Below, piece by piece: positions 21,187 to 33,207 of a stretch of DNA of 42,660 bases (positions within the stretch are counted from its first letter, which is position 1; every line of letters begins with the position of its first letter). The DNA is taken from NCBI GenBank assembly GCA_027604685.1, contig JADHYX010000084.1:21666-64325 (forward strand), given 5' to 3'. The stretch is from Lobulomyces angularis (taxonomy: Eukaryota > Chytridiomycota > Chytridiomycetes > Lobulomycetales > Lobulomycetaceae). Under the pieces are notes generated by a model. The model searched no databases. It was not told where the DNA came from and was given only the letters and a program-made list of their open reading frames with translations. Both the position numbers and the translations under genes were made by a program.

Positions 21187-22100
21187 ATGCATTTAGATGA
21201 AGAAAAAGATGAAGCTGAAAATTTACGAGAAGCTTGTGCATTAGGGAATTATAGAGCTGCCAAATACTATCTTGAAAAACATCCAGCTCTGGTAAATACC
21301 CAAAATAAAATGAACAAGTGGACTGCTCTGCATTGGGCCAGCTCGCGAGGTCATTTAAACATTTGTGCACTACTTGTTGATAACGGTATGCTAATTAATA
21401 ATTTTTTAATTTCAATATAATAGGAGCATTGAAGACTTTAAAAAACATAAAGGACCAGACTCCCTTGGATATTGCCAAAAGTGATGAGGTCAAAACCTTT
21501 TTATCTGGTATTCAGGTGATTTCTTCAGTAAATAATAAGGAGGAAAATTTAGAACCGTTCATTCCAAATTATTTAAAAAACCCAGATTTAGCAAAAACAT
21601 GGTTTGCAATTCATTTACTTTCCTAATAATTATCAATTAGGACGATCCCTGTGATAGATAACCCACTTTTGCAATTAAAGAATCTTGATGTGACTAAAGA
21701 TACCATCACCTTTAATGATAGTGCTAAGGATAAAGTGCTAACTAAAAAAGAAATAAACAGTGATACTTCAGAATCAGCAATGAAAATTCTCTTTGCTTAT
21801 CATAGGGTGAATGGAAAATTTTTTACTCTTGGAGAATTCCATTTTTCTTCTGAGGAAGTAAGATGCATGAGTTTAAAAGATATAACAAGAAAATTACTAT
21901 CAGAGAGTGATTCTTCATTTTCTGAAGATTGCAATTTTTTTAAGGTCGATAGACAGTATTTAATAGAAAATTATTCGCTTCAAGGAAATACGACCATAAG
22001 TAGCACATTGAATTATACTTACTTAAATAAAAAGCAGTTTCACTTGAAAGCTTTTGACTTTTTTAGAAACAATGACTGTTTATTGATTGAGTCAAGATAG
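21187..22100 (+). CDS. ANKRD40-like ankyrin protein, 3 exons
   Basis: Predicted 278 residues. Exons: 21187-21385, 21424-21601, 21641-22100; introns of 38 and 39 nt are among the shortest in the window. The N terminus (ENLREACALGNYRAAKYYLE, then KMNKWTALHWASSRGHLNIC and DQTPLDIAKSDEVKTFL) is two to three ankyrin repeats. It is followed by EPFIPNYLKNPDLAKTW, matching the F-V/I-P-N-Y-L-x-N-P motif of metazoan ANKRD40, and a C-terminal domain (VRCMSLKDITRKLLSE) that corresponds in place to the conserved ANKRD40 C terminus. The long low-complexity middle of animal ANKRD40 is shorter here. Function of the family is not established. The ATG at 21187 directly precedes the first ankyrin helix. Confidence 0.75.
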
Positions 22101-22317
22101 TTCTATATAGTTTTATTAATTTTCTTTTAATTATTTAACTAAATTGTTTTTTTCAATGTTTTTTGATCAAAAAAAATTTTTTTTAATTTATAATGCTTGC
22201 ATATTTTGGTTTTAAAAAATAGGGTTTTATACTTAACCAATCACTTTTTTCATTTTTTATTTAAAAAAAATTTATTATTGTTTGCAACTTGTTTATACAT
22301 TACAAATTTACAATTTT

Positions 22318-25300
22318 ATGTCTAAAGGAGAGCATCAATTAAAGCTAACTTTAGCTTTCGATTATTTTCTTGAGCCAAAGAGTAAAATTAAAAAAAAAAA
22401 AAGTATATATTATTTCACTAAAATTTTTATAGAAAACTATCTAGATGATAATAACAATCCCATAAACATTAAAAGAACGAGAAAGCAAAAGGAAAAAGAA
22501 TTTAAACAATTTTTTATTTCGTATAAAATTGGAAATAACTTCAATGGAGCGGTATGTTGTAACTGTCAATATCTATTGGTGATAAAAAATTTTTAATTTT
22601 ATAATAAATTTAGACTGAAATATTGCAGTTTGACAGCACTAACCTTTGTGTTGTTAACGATTTTGTTGTTGATGCTGTAATATTCTTCTTACTAAATATT
22701 AATAATTTTTGCAGGAATTTATTTTAGGATTATACGAAAAGGCTATTGAAGTAGTAATTTGGGAATTTAAATTGGAAGAAGACGAACCTCTAGTCACTAA
22801 ATCGCAATTCAAATCATTTTTAATGAGAAACAAAGAATTAACCAACGGATTAAACGAAAATGCAGAGATTAATATTAAAAAAAGTGAATTGCTTTCTGGA
22901 TATAAGAAAACTGTCGCAAAAGTAGAAAGGGTAGCAGAAATGTTGTCTGGTTTCAAAGAGACTCCCAAGGTGAAAAATGATGCTGTAGAAACGGAGTGTT
23001 GTGTAGCAAATAATATCGAGTTCGAGAAATTCAAAGGGAATAAAAAAAAATCAAAAGAAAAAGGAATGGAAAACTTTGATAAATGGTTGGCTTTCAAAGG
23101 AAGAAGCACAAAAGATGATCAAGATAATCAAGAAAGTAACTTCCCTGAAAAAGGGGAAGTAAAAAGAACTTCAACTAAACCACAAGTACCCGTTCATAAT
23201 ACTGAGGATGTATTTCAACTCAGCTTGGAACTCGACGGCCCAAACTCACATTTTTCTACTTGTCACCAAACAAAGCTTGAAAACATATTAAAACTTAAAG
23301 GAAAAGAAAAAGAAAAAAAAATAGAGCCTTTGTCTATCCCAGAAACTAGAATGCCAATAAAATCAACCAATTTAAATTCACATGGAAATGCCTTAAGAGT
23401 CTTAGCTCAGATAACTGCACAAACATTAGCCGCTAATTTATTAAAAAATTATGGAAATGCAACAGAAACCTTAGGTCAAATAAAGGGGAAAAAAACTGGT
23501 CCCTCCCCACATCACTTTGATTTGCCAGAAAAGCATGTTATGGGATCTAAATACAATTTATATAGGTCCAAATCAGCATTATCTCTAGTACACAGTACCC
23601 CAATGACTTATGTCCGCCAAGAACCATCCCCTCATCATTGTGAACATCCGTTTACCATGCTACAGAGAGGATCTAAAGCAAATTCTGTAGCAGGGAAGAG
23701 TTATATTAGTAAAAATAGCAAAAAAAGCGTTGTTGTAAAAAAAATACAGAAAAAAGAGCCAAACACCAGAAAAAAAGTTTTTGGAAAGTATTTGGTTAAA
23801 GAAACTGAAGAAAAGGAACTTAATGAAGAGGATAAAGATATATATATTGCAACAAAAAAGAAGCACATGAAGGGATCTGGCCCGTCGAAGAGCTCTACCA
23901 ACAATAGTAAAACTCTTAACAAAAACAAAAACAAAAAAAAATATTCCGTTAAAGAAATATCGGGAGTTGACGATGAAGAAAACAGCACATATGTTAATGA
24001 TAAAAAGATCGTTGAGAATTTAGAAAAGCAATGGAAAGAAGATAAATTAAATTTATTAGATAGTTTAGAAAACTTTAAGAACGCGGAATTAATTAAACCA
24101 AAAACAGCAAAGAGTGAAATTTTGCCTAGAAGCACTGAACCAGTAGACGACATTCTCAAAAAAAAGAAAAAAGCTGTAAGGAAAAACGAATATGACAATG
24201 TTTTAAAAAGGATTGATTTTAACGATATCAACAAAAAACATCACCCATTAATTAAAAAAAAGAGATTACTGAATGCAGTTGAGGTTGGGAGAGTTATTAT
24301 AGATGTAACAGATTTTTTTTTGGGAGAAATAGATGTTCAATCAGAGTAAGAGCACCATTATTTTATTTAATTTTGTTTTTTAGTTCCGGTGGGGTGGAAG
24401 GCATTGAATCATTGAAGGTTAACGTTGGTTTAGATACCCCTTTGTTTTCCGATGATCAAATTGAGCTGTAACTTAAAACAAAGAATAAATATTAGCTTAA
24501 TAAAATTTTAAATTTTTAGACTGAATCCCATGTGTATTTATGTAAATTCAATAGATGGTATGCCTAATACACCAATTTCTTACGAAGAACTGGATAAAAA
24601 ATGTGCTCCACCGTAAGTTGTAGCTTGATTTTGAAAATTTAACAAAAATAAATATTTACATGTTAAACAGTTACTCAAGTTTTAAATTTTTTGACGAATT
24701 TTTTGAGTATATTTCCAAACCTGAAGTTCCATCGAGAAAGCCTGTTATAAACTTTTACTCCAAGCATGTAGTTCTACCTGGATTAATGGAGGAGGAAACT
24801 CTTTACAATTTATTTTTGAACAGAAAACTAGAATTTAAAGTAAAAATTATAGTTCATTTTATCTTAATTTTATTAGATTCATGACCGTGATATAAAAATT
24901 GATGATGAATTGATAAATAATAGTATAGGAGACGTGAACATAGATAAAAAAAATAGTTTTGGAGTCGCCTCGTTTTGTATTTAAAAGAATTAACATTTTT
25001 ATAGACTAAAAATTTCATGCAGCCTTAGCTGAAATGATTTTAGGTGCTACGGATTTGAATTTATCAATTCCAATTTTACCACCCAGAAACAGTAAATTCC
25101 CCTCTATGTGATACATTTCAATAATATCTTTTTCTTCTAATTTAGACGATGGTCCTTACCATCTACCACCCGGAAACTGGCTTGAAGCACATTCTTCTCT
25201 CAACATTCGGGTTAAGATAAAAAAACCATTATTTCAAAATTTGAAACTAAGTGCAAAAAAACCACTGGAAAATCCTGAAGAATTTAATGATCTTATTCAA

Positions 25301-26802
25301 AATAACATTATACCCGTTACTAAATCTTTAGAAAACTTGAAAAATGCTAAGAATAACAGTCTCGTTCTGCAGCAGCATCCACTTAGTAGGATGTTCTTGT
25401 TTTTAAGTGTAAAAGACAATGAGATGTTTAACTTAATTCAAAATTTCGTTTCGGAAAATAATTGCAAAGCATTGTTTCAAAATGAAAGTGAATTTAATCT
25501 TTTAAGTTATTATCGTCTATCCCCCGAACAGAGAATGAGCAATTCGTTGGTATGAACTCTTAGTATTGAATAAAAATAATGCTAATTTATAGGATATTTT
25601 GACGGGATATGATATAAATGATGAAGATTATAGAATAATGTTAATTGAAGGAATTCGGGAAAAAGGTGTGGAAGTTTTATCCAAGTTTATTACTGGGTAA
25701 TATACTCTAAAAATTTATTTTATTCTTTTTCAGTTTGATAGCCTCAAGACCAGACAATCCTCTTATTGACAAACCAATGCTATTTTTCGATCCACTTAAT
25801 TTAGAAAAAAAGAGAAACTGGATAGGACTGCTACCAAATTTAATACATATTAAGTTGAAAAGCAACCTGCATTCGCTTATGTCAAAAAGTTCAACATATT
25901 TAAAAAAAAATTTAAGTAAAGACTGCTTTGATTGCTTAAACATATTGCATCAAGTAAAAAAATTTTTTTTTTTTTGTTTGATTTCTTAATATAAACATAT
26001 TTCAGTTGGTCTTAGCTGCAACAAAAAAAAATCACCTACTGACGAACTACGAAGGTAAGATTTAAAGTTTTTGTTTTAAACGTCATTTTAGGAAAACTTT
26101 TGGCAAATGGACAGCACTGTCCTACAAATTCAATGATAAACGCTTTACTATTTCAATTTGGGGAGTTAGTGGACTCAAGTCATTTTCAGGAAATAGTGTC
26201 TTCGGAAAAATCACCAAATGATATAGGAAATTTTAGTGAAATAAATATAAGTGGGACAGAGAATACAAGGCAAGTTAAAAAGGTTGAAGATTTGTCAAAA
26301 TTTAATCCAGAAAGGAAAGAAACTAAAAAAATACTTGCCGTTTTAAACAAAAATAAATTAAAAATATTTAAAAAAGTAGACGATAAGAATTTAAAATTTG
26401 TGCAAAAAATTAAATACACTCACGGTCTAGTTCAACCAAACTTTATTGAAATCTACAACAGTAAATTTAATAAATTCGAAAAAAAGGAAAATTTTTACAA
26501 AAGAAGTAAAAGTTACAACAAAATTCACAATTATTCCATCCAAGAATTAAGCTCCACATGTGAACAAATGCATCAGTTACGTCACAAAATTTCAAAGGTA
26601 ATGTGATGCAGGTGAATAACTTAGTTAACATTTGTAATAGGATCCTAGACACTTTTATGCATATGGCGATCGTTTTTTTTCTCAGACAGTTGCACCGGTT
26701 GACGTTATAGAAGAGGAAAAAAGGCAGGAGATGATGTCCCGAAGCAAATGGCAGACTGTACATGGTTTTAAAAGAAACACCAACTTAAATAGTGATAAAT
26801 AA
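22318..26802 (+). CDS. CFAP92: CFAP92/KIAA1257-like flagellar protein, 14 exons
   Basis: Predicted 1,280 residues. Exons: 22318-22551, 22614-22676, 22715-24345, 24384-24467, 24520-24612, 24671-24839, 24877-24976, 25023-25091, 25146-25549, 25593-25696, 25734-25953, 26006-26054, 26092-26597, 26686-26802. The N terminus (EFILGLYEKAIEVVIWEFKL) looks like a C2-type sandwich, followed by a long lysine-rich disordered stretch (residues about 200-640). The core has CIYVNSIDGMPNTPISYEEL, YSSFKFFDEFFEYI, VVLPGLMEEETLYNLFLNRK, LEFKIHDRDIKIDD, and FSLAEMILGATDLNLSIPIL. This order (mature-start motif, KFFD, H-D-R-D, L-A-E/D-L-L-G) fits my memory of the CFAP92/KIAA1257 family, found in ciliated eukaryotes. 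The C-terminal part has NHLLTNYEGKLLANGQHCPT and ends SKWQTVHGFKRN. If the assignment holds, the organism builds a flagellum. A generic C2-domain scaffold protein is the alternative. Confidence 0.7.
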
Positions 26803-26983
26803 TTAGATTTTTTAATACCCGAAAGTTTTTATCAGTATTTTGTAAACAATATTTTAAACTTTAAATTGAAAATAGTAAAATTTTTCGTTCTAAATATTCT
26901 AAGCAGATGACTTTAATTTGAGCTACTTCTAAAACATAAACATTTTTTACATAAATATACTCCGTTACTAAAAAACTTCAGTA

Positions 26984-27869
26984 TCATTCATTGTTCTTTT
27001 TTGGTATGCATTCTGATTGGCAAGTAAATTTACACAAAAAATTCGTAAAATGTTTTAGAGAAGCTGAATCACAAGGGGTTAAATGGCCACCGTTGTGTAT
27101 GTAAATTGATTTTTCCTTCTCCAGAAAATTTTCTGCCAGTTTTTCAGATAAGTCCATTGTAATTACTTCGTCCTTTTTGCCATAAACATGCAGGCTTGGA
27201 ATTTGTATAGGGAGATTCTTTTTTAGATCTACCAATGTATCATCCAGGTAATCTTGGGCCCTACGTTCATAAAAACCACTAATGGCTACAAAAAACTTCA
27301 AAGCTTCCATAGTTTTAGAATTGTTGCTCTGCAGATATGCCAGATATACCGAGGCGATATGGGATCCTTGTGAAAACCCTTGATAATAATACAGTTGTTT
27401 ATTTATTAGTTATTGTGTTTTATACCAAAAATTCCGTCAAATGGTCCCTAATGAGAAAAGGATAAACTATAACCATATCCATTTTAAAACCATTTTACCT
27501 CTTTAACAATAATTTGGTCTAAATAATCAAATGTAAATTGATATCCTGACAACCTCACCACTTCAGTGTCGTGTTCTGATGTGACGGCCCTATTCAACCT
27601 AATGAGATAAATAGTAAGAACAAAAATAAGAGGTATCCTAATATTACCAAGTAAAAACTTCTTCTCCATCACTTTCTTCATCTATAATTTTTATAGGACC
27701 GTTAATAAAAGTAAATTCAATAACTTCCGGTTTAAACTTCTTCCTTAAATGCTTTTGTAACGCTTTTGTTTTTAGATTAAAGCTTAATCCGCTCATTCTA
27801 TGACCTAAAAAATTTTTTTAATTTCCTTGTTTCTAAAAGTCATTCACCGTGTAGTGCCAATATCTTCAT
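26984..27869 (-). CDS. FSH/OVCA2-type serine hydrolase, 5 exons
   Basis: Alpha/beta hydrolase of the FSH1/OVCA2 family, 231 residues, close to the usual 220-245. Exons: 27869-27848, 27598-27499 and 27804-27648 (second and third in order 27804-27648 then 27598-27499), 27447-27426, 27378-26984. The N terminus MKILALHGHRMSG is the family's opening strand and oxyanion loop; nucleophile elbow GFSQGS follows GPFDGIFG; acid is in LHVYGKKDEVIT; catalytic histidine in HNGGHLTP. All triad residues are present, so it should be active. Yeast FSH enzymes and human OVCA2 hydrolyse small esters; the physiological substrate is not settled. Two exons are only 22 nt. It converges with the CFAP92-like gene and is divergent from MOCOS. 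Confidence 0.85.
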
Positions 27870-28092
27870 CGCAAACGCAGTGCTGTGATGAAAAAACCTT
27901 TTTAAAAGTTTAATATCTAATGAAACTGCAATTCAAAATAACTAAAGGGAAGAAGTTAATTATTACAGAAAATTTTCAGTGACCAAAATATTCAATCATA
28001 CTTCTCTTTTTGAAAAAAAAAAAAAAAAAAATTTAATACTATTTTAGTGTAAGATACCTTGATAAAACTGCTTTGGAATTTTTTTGCCAAGG
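27870..28092. promoter_or_regulatory. Divergent promoter, FSH hydrolase / MOCOS
   Basis: 223 bp between divergent start codons, with a poly-A run at about 28013-28030. It must serve both genes; no specific motif recognised. Confidence 0.5.
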
Positions 28093-30722
28093 ATGCAAAT
28101 AAGCGAGAAAGTAGTTCATTTTGATCACGCTGGCTCTACGACAATTAATCAAAAAATGATTAGTGATTGGACCAGTGATATTATACTTAATGAATACTCT
28201 AATCCCCATTCAAATTCGAAAACCACTAATAAAATAAATGAAATTAGGAAAAAAATTTTATCGTAAGCGAATTGAAAAAATTATTTAAGTAATTAATGTG
28301 TGTAGCTACTTAAATACATCAGAGAGTGAGTTTACTGTTATATTTACACACAACGCTACTGGTGCACTGAAGTTAACTGGTGAATCGGTTGATTGGAAAA
28401 CATTTTCATTTTCTTATTTAAATACTTCTCATACTTCTGTTGTTGGAATTAGAAATCTTGTTGAATTAGCTGGCAGCCAGTGGCAATGTTTACATGAAAA
28501 AGATATAGAGAAGATATTGAAAAATAATATTTTTACTGAGGAAAAAAAAGTATTTGCATTTCCAGCACAGTGCAATTTTAGTGGAAAGCGTTATAATTTA
28601 AGTTGGATAAAACTGGTATGTTACAATTACTGAGCAATTACGTTTGCTTTGCATTTCATTTTCTTAAACTACTTAAATTAAAGCTTCAAAAACTTGGATG
28701 GAAGATATTGGTGGACACTGCGTCATATTCAACTACAACACCATTTGACCTAAAAAAATACCCCGCAGATTTGATTGTTCTTTCTTTTTACAAAATGTTT
28801 GGCTTTCCAACAAGGTAGAAAATATTACTGGTTTCCAAGAACTGAATTTAACAAATAGTGTTGGAGCATTAATTGTAAAAAACGAGATGTTACCGAACTT
28901 ATCTAAGAAAGTATATTTTGGAGGAGGTACAGTTGAAGGATACAATGAAAAAGACTGGGTTAGACTGAAGCCGATTAATAGCTGGGATCGATTTGAAGAT
29001 GGAACGGTAAGTTTTTTAAATGTATCCTAAATTAAATATATGTAGTTGCCATTTTTAGAAATTATTTCTATCGAACACGGATTTAAATTTATTGAGAGAG
29101 AGTTTGGTGATTGGGAAACATTAAAACAAAAAGTTATTAACCTGAATAACTTAGTTAGAGAATCAATGCGATTAATTAAACATGAAAATGGAAGTAATGT
29201 CGTTAAATTTTATCCTGACGTTACGTTAGTTGAAAATGTAAAAACAGAATTTGGGCCAATTATAAATTTTAATATTCTGCGGTTAGAATACTAAATATTA
29301 TCTGCAAATTTTAATTTTTTTGAAGTGCTGATGGGAGCTACCTTGGATATTTTGAAGTATTTGAATTAGCTAACCTACATAAATTTAATATCAGAGTCGG
29401 TTGTTTTTGCAACCTTGGAGCATGTCAGGAGTATTTGGGAATCAGTAGTGAAGAATTTCGCGAAAATACTGAGGTGCATGGTCATGTTTGTGGAGATTCT
29501 AAAGACTTAATTAATGGGAAACCAACAGGTTCAATTCGAATTTCTTTTGGATATAGTAATTCTATGGAAGAATGTGAGCAATGGTTAATTTTTATGGAGA
29601 CTTTTTTTGCGGAAAAAAGAAAAATTCGGGATTATAAACACCCAATTGATGATTCTAACGTTGAATCCAATAAAAATTTTAATATTAAGCCTAACCTTCC
29701 TACACTTGCAAGTATAGAACTGTTTCCTATTAAATCCTGTGGCAGTTTGAAGGTCACAAAATGGACCGTTAATGATTCTGGCTTACAATTTGATCGTCAT
29801 TGGATGCTAGTAAATGAAAACGGTAAGCGTTTTATATTTCATTTTATTCATTTATTTAAATTTGCTAGGTCAGGCATTAACACAAAAGCTGTATCCAAAA
29901 ATGTGTTTGATACGGCCCATTTCCATCACAGTTGATCAAAATATAGTTGTGCTAACTGTGAAGCTTAATAACAAATTATTGGTTATACAAGATTCAACAG
30001 AAAACAAGGTAGAAAACGAAGTTTTAGATGACATTAATGTCCGATATTGTGGAAAAAGGTGAGCAAAATCCGAAAATTACAATAATTTTTTTTTTCTTTT
30101 AAGAACCACTGCAAAAGCATACTCCGATGGCGATTTGGCTAAAGAGTTTTCAGAATTTTTGGGTATTCGGTGTTTTTTGGTTAAAAACTCTTCAGACGAC
30201 TTACCTCACAGGTCTACTGGAATTTCTGAAACTGAATTTCAACATTTGTCCTTAAAGGAAAAAAGCTCTTTTTCGAATGAGTCGCAGTTTCTATTTATAA
30301 ATTTAAGCAGTGTTTTAAAAATAAATGAGATGTGTGAAAGTGAAAGCATTTCTTATACGCGATTTCGAGGAAATCTGTTGATTGATGGGAGAGATAATCT
30401 GTTACCTCCATTTGATGAAGATAACTGGAAAATTGGGACAAAAATTCAGATTGGCTCCCAGATATTTTTTTGCAAAGGAAGTTGTGATAGGTGCCAAATG
30501 GTATGTGTAGACCAATCCACCGGATTAAAGTCTAAAGAGCCTTTCTCTACTTTAGCAAAATATAGAAGAGTCGACGTGAGTTAGCATTAGCATTTTTTGA
30601 ATTTTTTTAACTTTTTTAAATAGGGAAAAATTAAATTCGGTCACCATTTGCAACATTCAATGAACCTTTCTGCAAAGCCTTATATAGTTAATGCTGGAGA
30701 CAAATTTCAAATTATAAAATGA
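28093..30722 (+). CDS. MOCOS: Molybdenum cofactor sulfurase, 9 exons
   Basis: Predicted 750 residues. It moves sulfur from cysteine to the molybdenum cofactor, activating xanthine dehydrogenase and aldehyde oxidase. Exons: 28093-28262, 28306-28615, 28684-28814, 28859-29006, 29046-29281, 29326-29822, 29869-30058, 30104-30575, 30624-30722. The NifS-like half starts VVHFDHAGSTTI and NPHSNSKTT, with NTSHTSVVGIRNLVE, FAFPAQCNFSGKRYNLSW, the PLP lysine in VLSFYKMFGFPT, FGGGTVEGY, WDRFEDGTLPFLEI, and IRVGCFCNLGACQEY. The C-terminal MOSC half begins ASIELFPIKSCG (about residue 460) and has DRHWMLVNENG, then ARFRGNLLID-type YTRFRGNLLIDG and FCKGSCDRCQMVCVD with its cysteines intact. Both domains are complete, so it should be active. 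Presence implies an aerobic or microaerobic metabolism using Mo hydroxylases. Confidence 0.93.
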
Positions 30723-30997
30723 AGCAATTTCTCTTTACAGTAAAAGCCAAATTTTTACTTATTATTGATAACAGGATACCAAAGTTGGATTTTTTTTATT
30801 TAATAGATTTTATAGTTATTTATAGATGTTTTCCTTTGATACTATACGTAATATATGATTTAATAATCTGTACATGTTCACTTACTATATCCAAAGGTTA
30901 AATGCTATTTTATTTTTTCTTCTATAATGATTAAATATTATTTATTTTTTACATTCATCTAAACAAAATCGAAAAGAATAAACCTCAACCTGTTGCA

Positions 30998-32785
30998 TTA
31001 GCTTTTTTTAAATCCTAAAAGAATGCTCTTTTTCCATCTTAGGTAAAGAAATGAAAGGGTAATAACAAAAAATAGAGAGGCAGTTTTTGAGCTGACAAAA
31101 AAACCTTTCCTTTCACCAGCTTCTTCTCCACCAGAAGAAGCAATCTTGTTTCTAAAGCAATCTTCAAAAAACTCGTAGTAAGTTCTAGGTTTCCACTTAT
31201 TTTCTTTCCCCCTTTCAAATTCTCCAAAGTTAATTATTTTTTTCTCAACAGTACTTTGCTTAACCAAATTCATCTTTTCAGTAATATTTCTATTATCTAC
31301 AGAATTTTTAGGAAAAATGTTTTTCCCATAGAGTATGCTTTTCAGCTGTTGCACAAACGCTTTAAAAAATGTTCTCTTTGATAATTTTCTTGGAATTTTA
31401 AGGTTATTACCATCCTCTTCGTTAGAAGTGGCATTTCGCTTTCTATTACCACTTTTTCCTTTAGATGGAACTGATTTATTAACTGGAGATAAAATAAGTG
31501 AAGTAAGAGTTTTGCAACTAGGAGGTCGCGGCAAAGTTTGGAGTCCATGCTGATCTCTGTTATGGGGAACTCTTAGTAAAAGCTGCAAATCAGCAGCACT
31601 TTTTACTCTATCAGTAAACTTCATTTCATGGCAATATTCCAGCTCATCCTCACTATGCAGATTCAAAAGTTCTTGTTCTTGATGTGCATCATACCAAATC
31701 TCACTTCTATCACTCTCGCTGGTCGGGCTGCAGACTTCCTGGGACGTGTAGGAAGTATGCTTACAAGTAACTTGTAAATTGGTCGAAAAAGAATTTCCAG
31801 TTAATTTCTCAAAAATCATTTCTATATTTTGATCAAGGGGTATATATTCTTCCAAACCAAATTTATTAAAAATTCGATCTTTCGATATTTCCCAGATTTC
31901 TGACTCCTCGCCACCATAAGCTAAAAAATGAGAAAATTAAAAAACAAAAAAGTAATGCGTTACCAAGTGACAGTTGATTTACTGGTAAATATTTTGAAAT
32001 TTCTTCTTTTTTTAAAAATACTAATTTTTCTGTCGCAGATTCTGGTAACATTGTTTTCACTATTTTCCATACACCAGCATGTAACCAACCATAGTTCAAT
32101 ACATAAACTGTCGCAATCATTCTCTAAAGTGATAAAAAAAGTAGTGAGAATTACCATAGCAAAACAATATTTTATTGAAAAAAAAAAAGAATAATTTACT
32201 TACAGGATAATGTGAGTTAAATAGATCATTAAAAGTTGGTATCAAATCGTAACCAAGGTTGGATATTCCAAGTAGGTTCAAATCCATTAGAACAGAAAAT
32301 GACACAATTTGCTGTTGTCCATTTCTTAACCTCTGCCGATTAATACTAAATATGTATTTTCTACTACACTCTAGAAAGAAAATTAAAAACATTCTCAAGT
32401 CGTCTATTTTATCTCCAGTATCATTCTTATATTTATCCATGCATAGTACTGCTAAAGGTTGACCCAAATTGTCGAAAGATAAAAAATAGAATAATCCATC
32501 TTTTAAATATTTGAGTGCAGGTTTTGATAAACTTTTTATTGAGCGCTTTTGAATTGCGGCATCTAATCGCCAATCAATATGACTTAGTATTGATTGTTCA
32601 GTTAATTTTAAATTGAATTTATTTTTGCAGCTAAATCGATGTAAAAAGCTATCATCGGCTAATAGTTGACTCACATGAAGAAGTTCCTTTCGACCCAGAT
32701 CAAGCTCTCTTCTAGAAGTATTTAATCGTTCTATTAAAGAAGCCCTCAATTCGTCAATAAATCCCAAATGTTCATTTGACAACAT
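30998..32785 (-). CDS. Tail-anchored CRAL-TRIO (Sec14-like) protein, 3 exons
   Basis: Predicted 554 residues. Exons: 32785-32204, 32123-31964, 31920-30998. Residues 1 to about 260 hold the CRAL-TRIO N-terminal helices and lipid-binding domain: LGFIDELRASLIERL, ADDSFLHRFSCKNKFNL, QIVSFSVLMDLNLLGISNLG, NSHYPRMIATVYVLNYGWLH, VWKIVKTMLPESATEKLVFL, LPVNQLSLAYGG. A polar, low-complexity region follows (SPTSESDRSE, GNRKRNATSNEEDG), and the C terminus carries one hydrophobic helix (TASLFFVITLSFLYL) flanked by basic residues, consistent with a tail anchor. Similar CRAL-TRIO plus tail-anchor layouts act in lipid transfer at membrane contact sites (for example MOSPD2), but no MSP domain is visible here. 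Ligand unknown. Convergent with MOCOS. Confidence 0.85.
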
Positions 32786-33207
32786 GAGTATATAATTGAA
32801 ATTTCAGTACGAATAAACGCTTTAAAAATTTTGTAGTATAAAAAAAAAATGATTAATAAGTTTAAAAAAACAGGTATGAAGTTGTTTTTTTTTTTTGGAA
32901 TATAAAAAATTGAATATTAAACAGTAAAAACAATTGGACTTAAACATTTTGTTGCATCATTTAATTAATACTGGAACAAAAATATTTTACCTTAAATAAA
33001 CACAATAAAATTTCCCTTAAAGTTAAATATAGAAATAATCAATTATTTTTTTTACTTAAATTTTTAAAAAAAAAAAAAATTTTATAAAATAAAAAATGAA
33101 AAAGAATATAGTGATTTAAATATAGTTATAGATATGAGTTTAATATGTTTCTAATTTATATAAAAAATACAAGAAATAAACAAGAATTCCAAATACCTGA
33201 AAGAAAT
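32786..33207. other. Intergenic, A/T-rich
   Basis: About 420 bp of poly-A/T-rich spacer between two minus-strand genes, holding the CRAL-TRIO gene's promoter and the helicase 3' end. Nothing else seen. Confidence 0.5.

Noticed and set aside
23701..24234. 177-codon minus-strand open frame rich in Phe/Leu/Ser
   Set aside because: Antisense mirror of a lysine/glutamate-rich part of the CFAP92-like exon; composition is that of a shadow frame.
28733..28945. Minus-strand 70-codon frame in MOCOS
   Set aside because: Antisense shadow of MOCOS exons 3 and 4.
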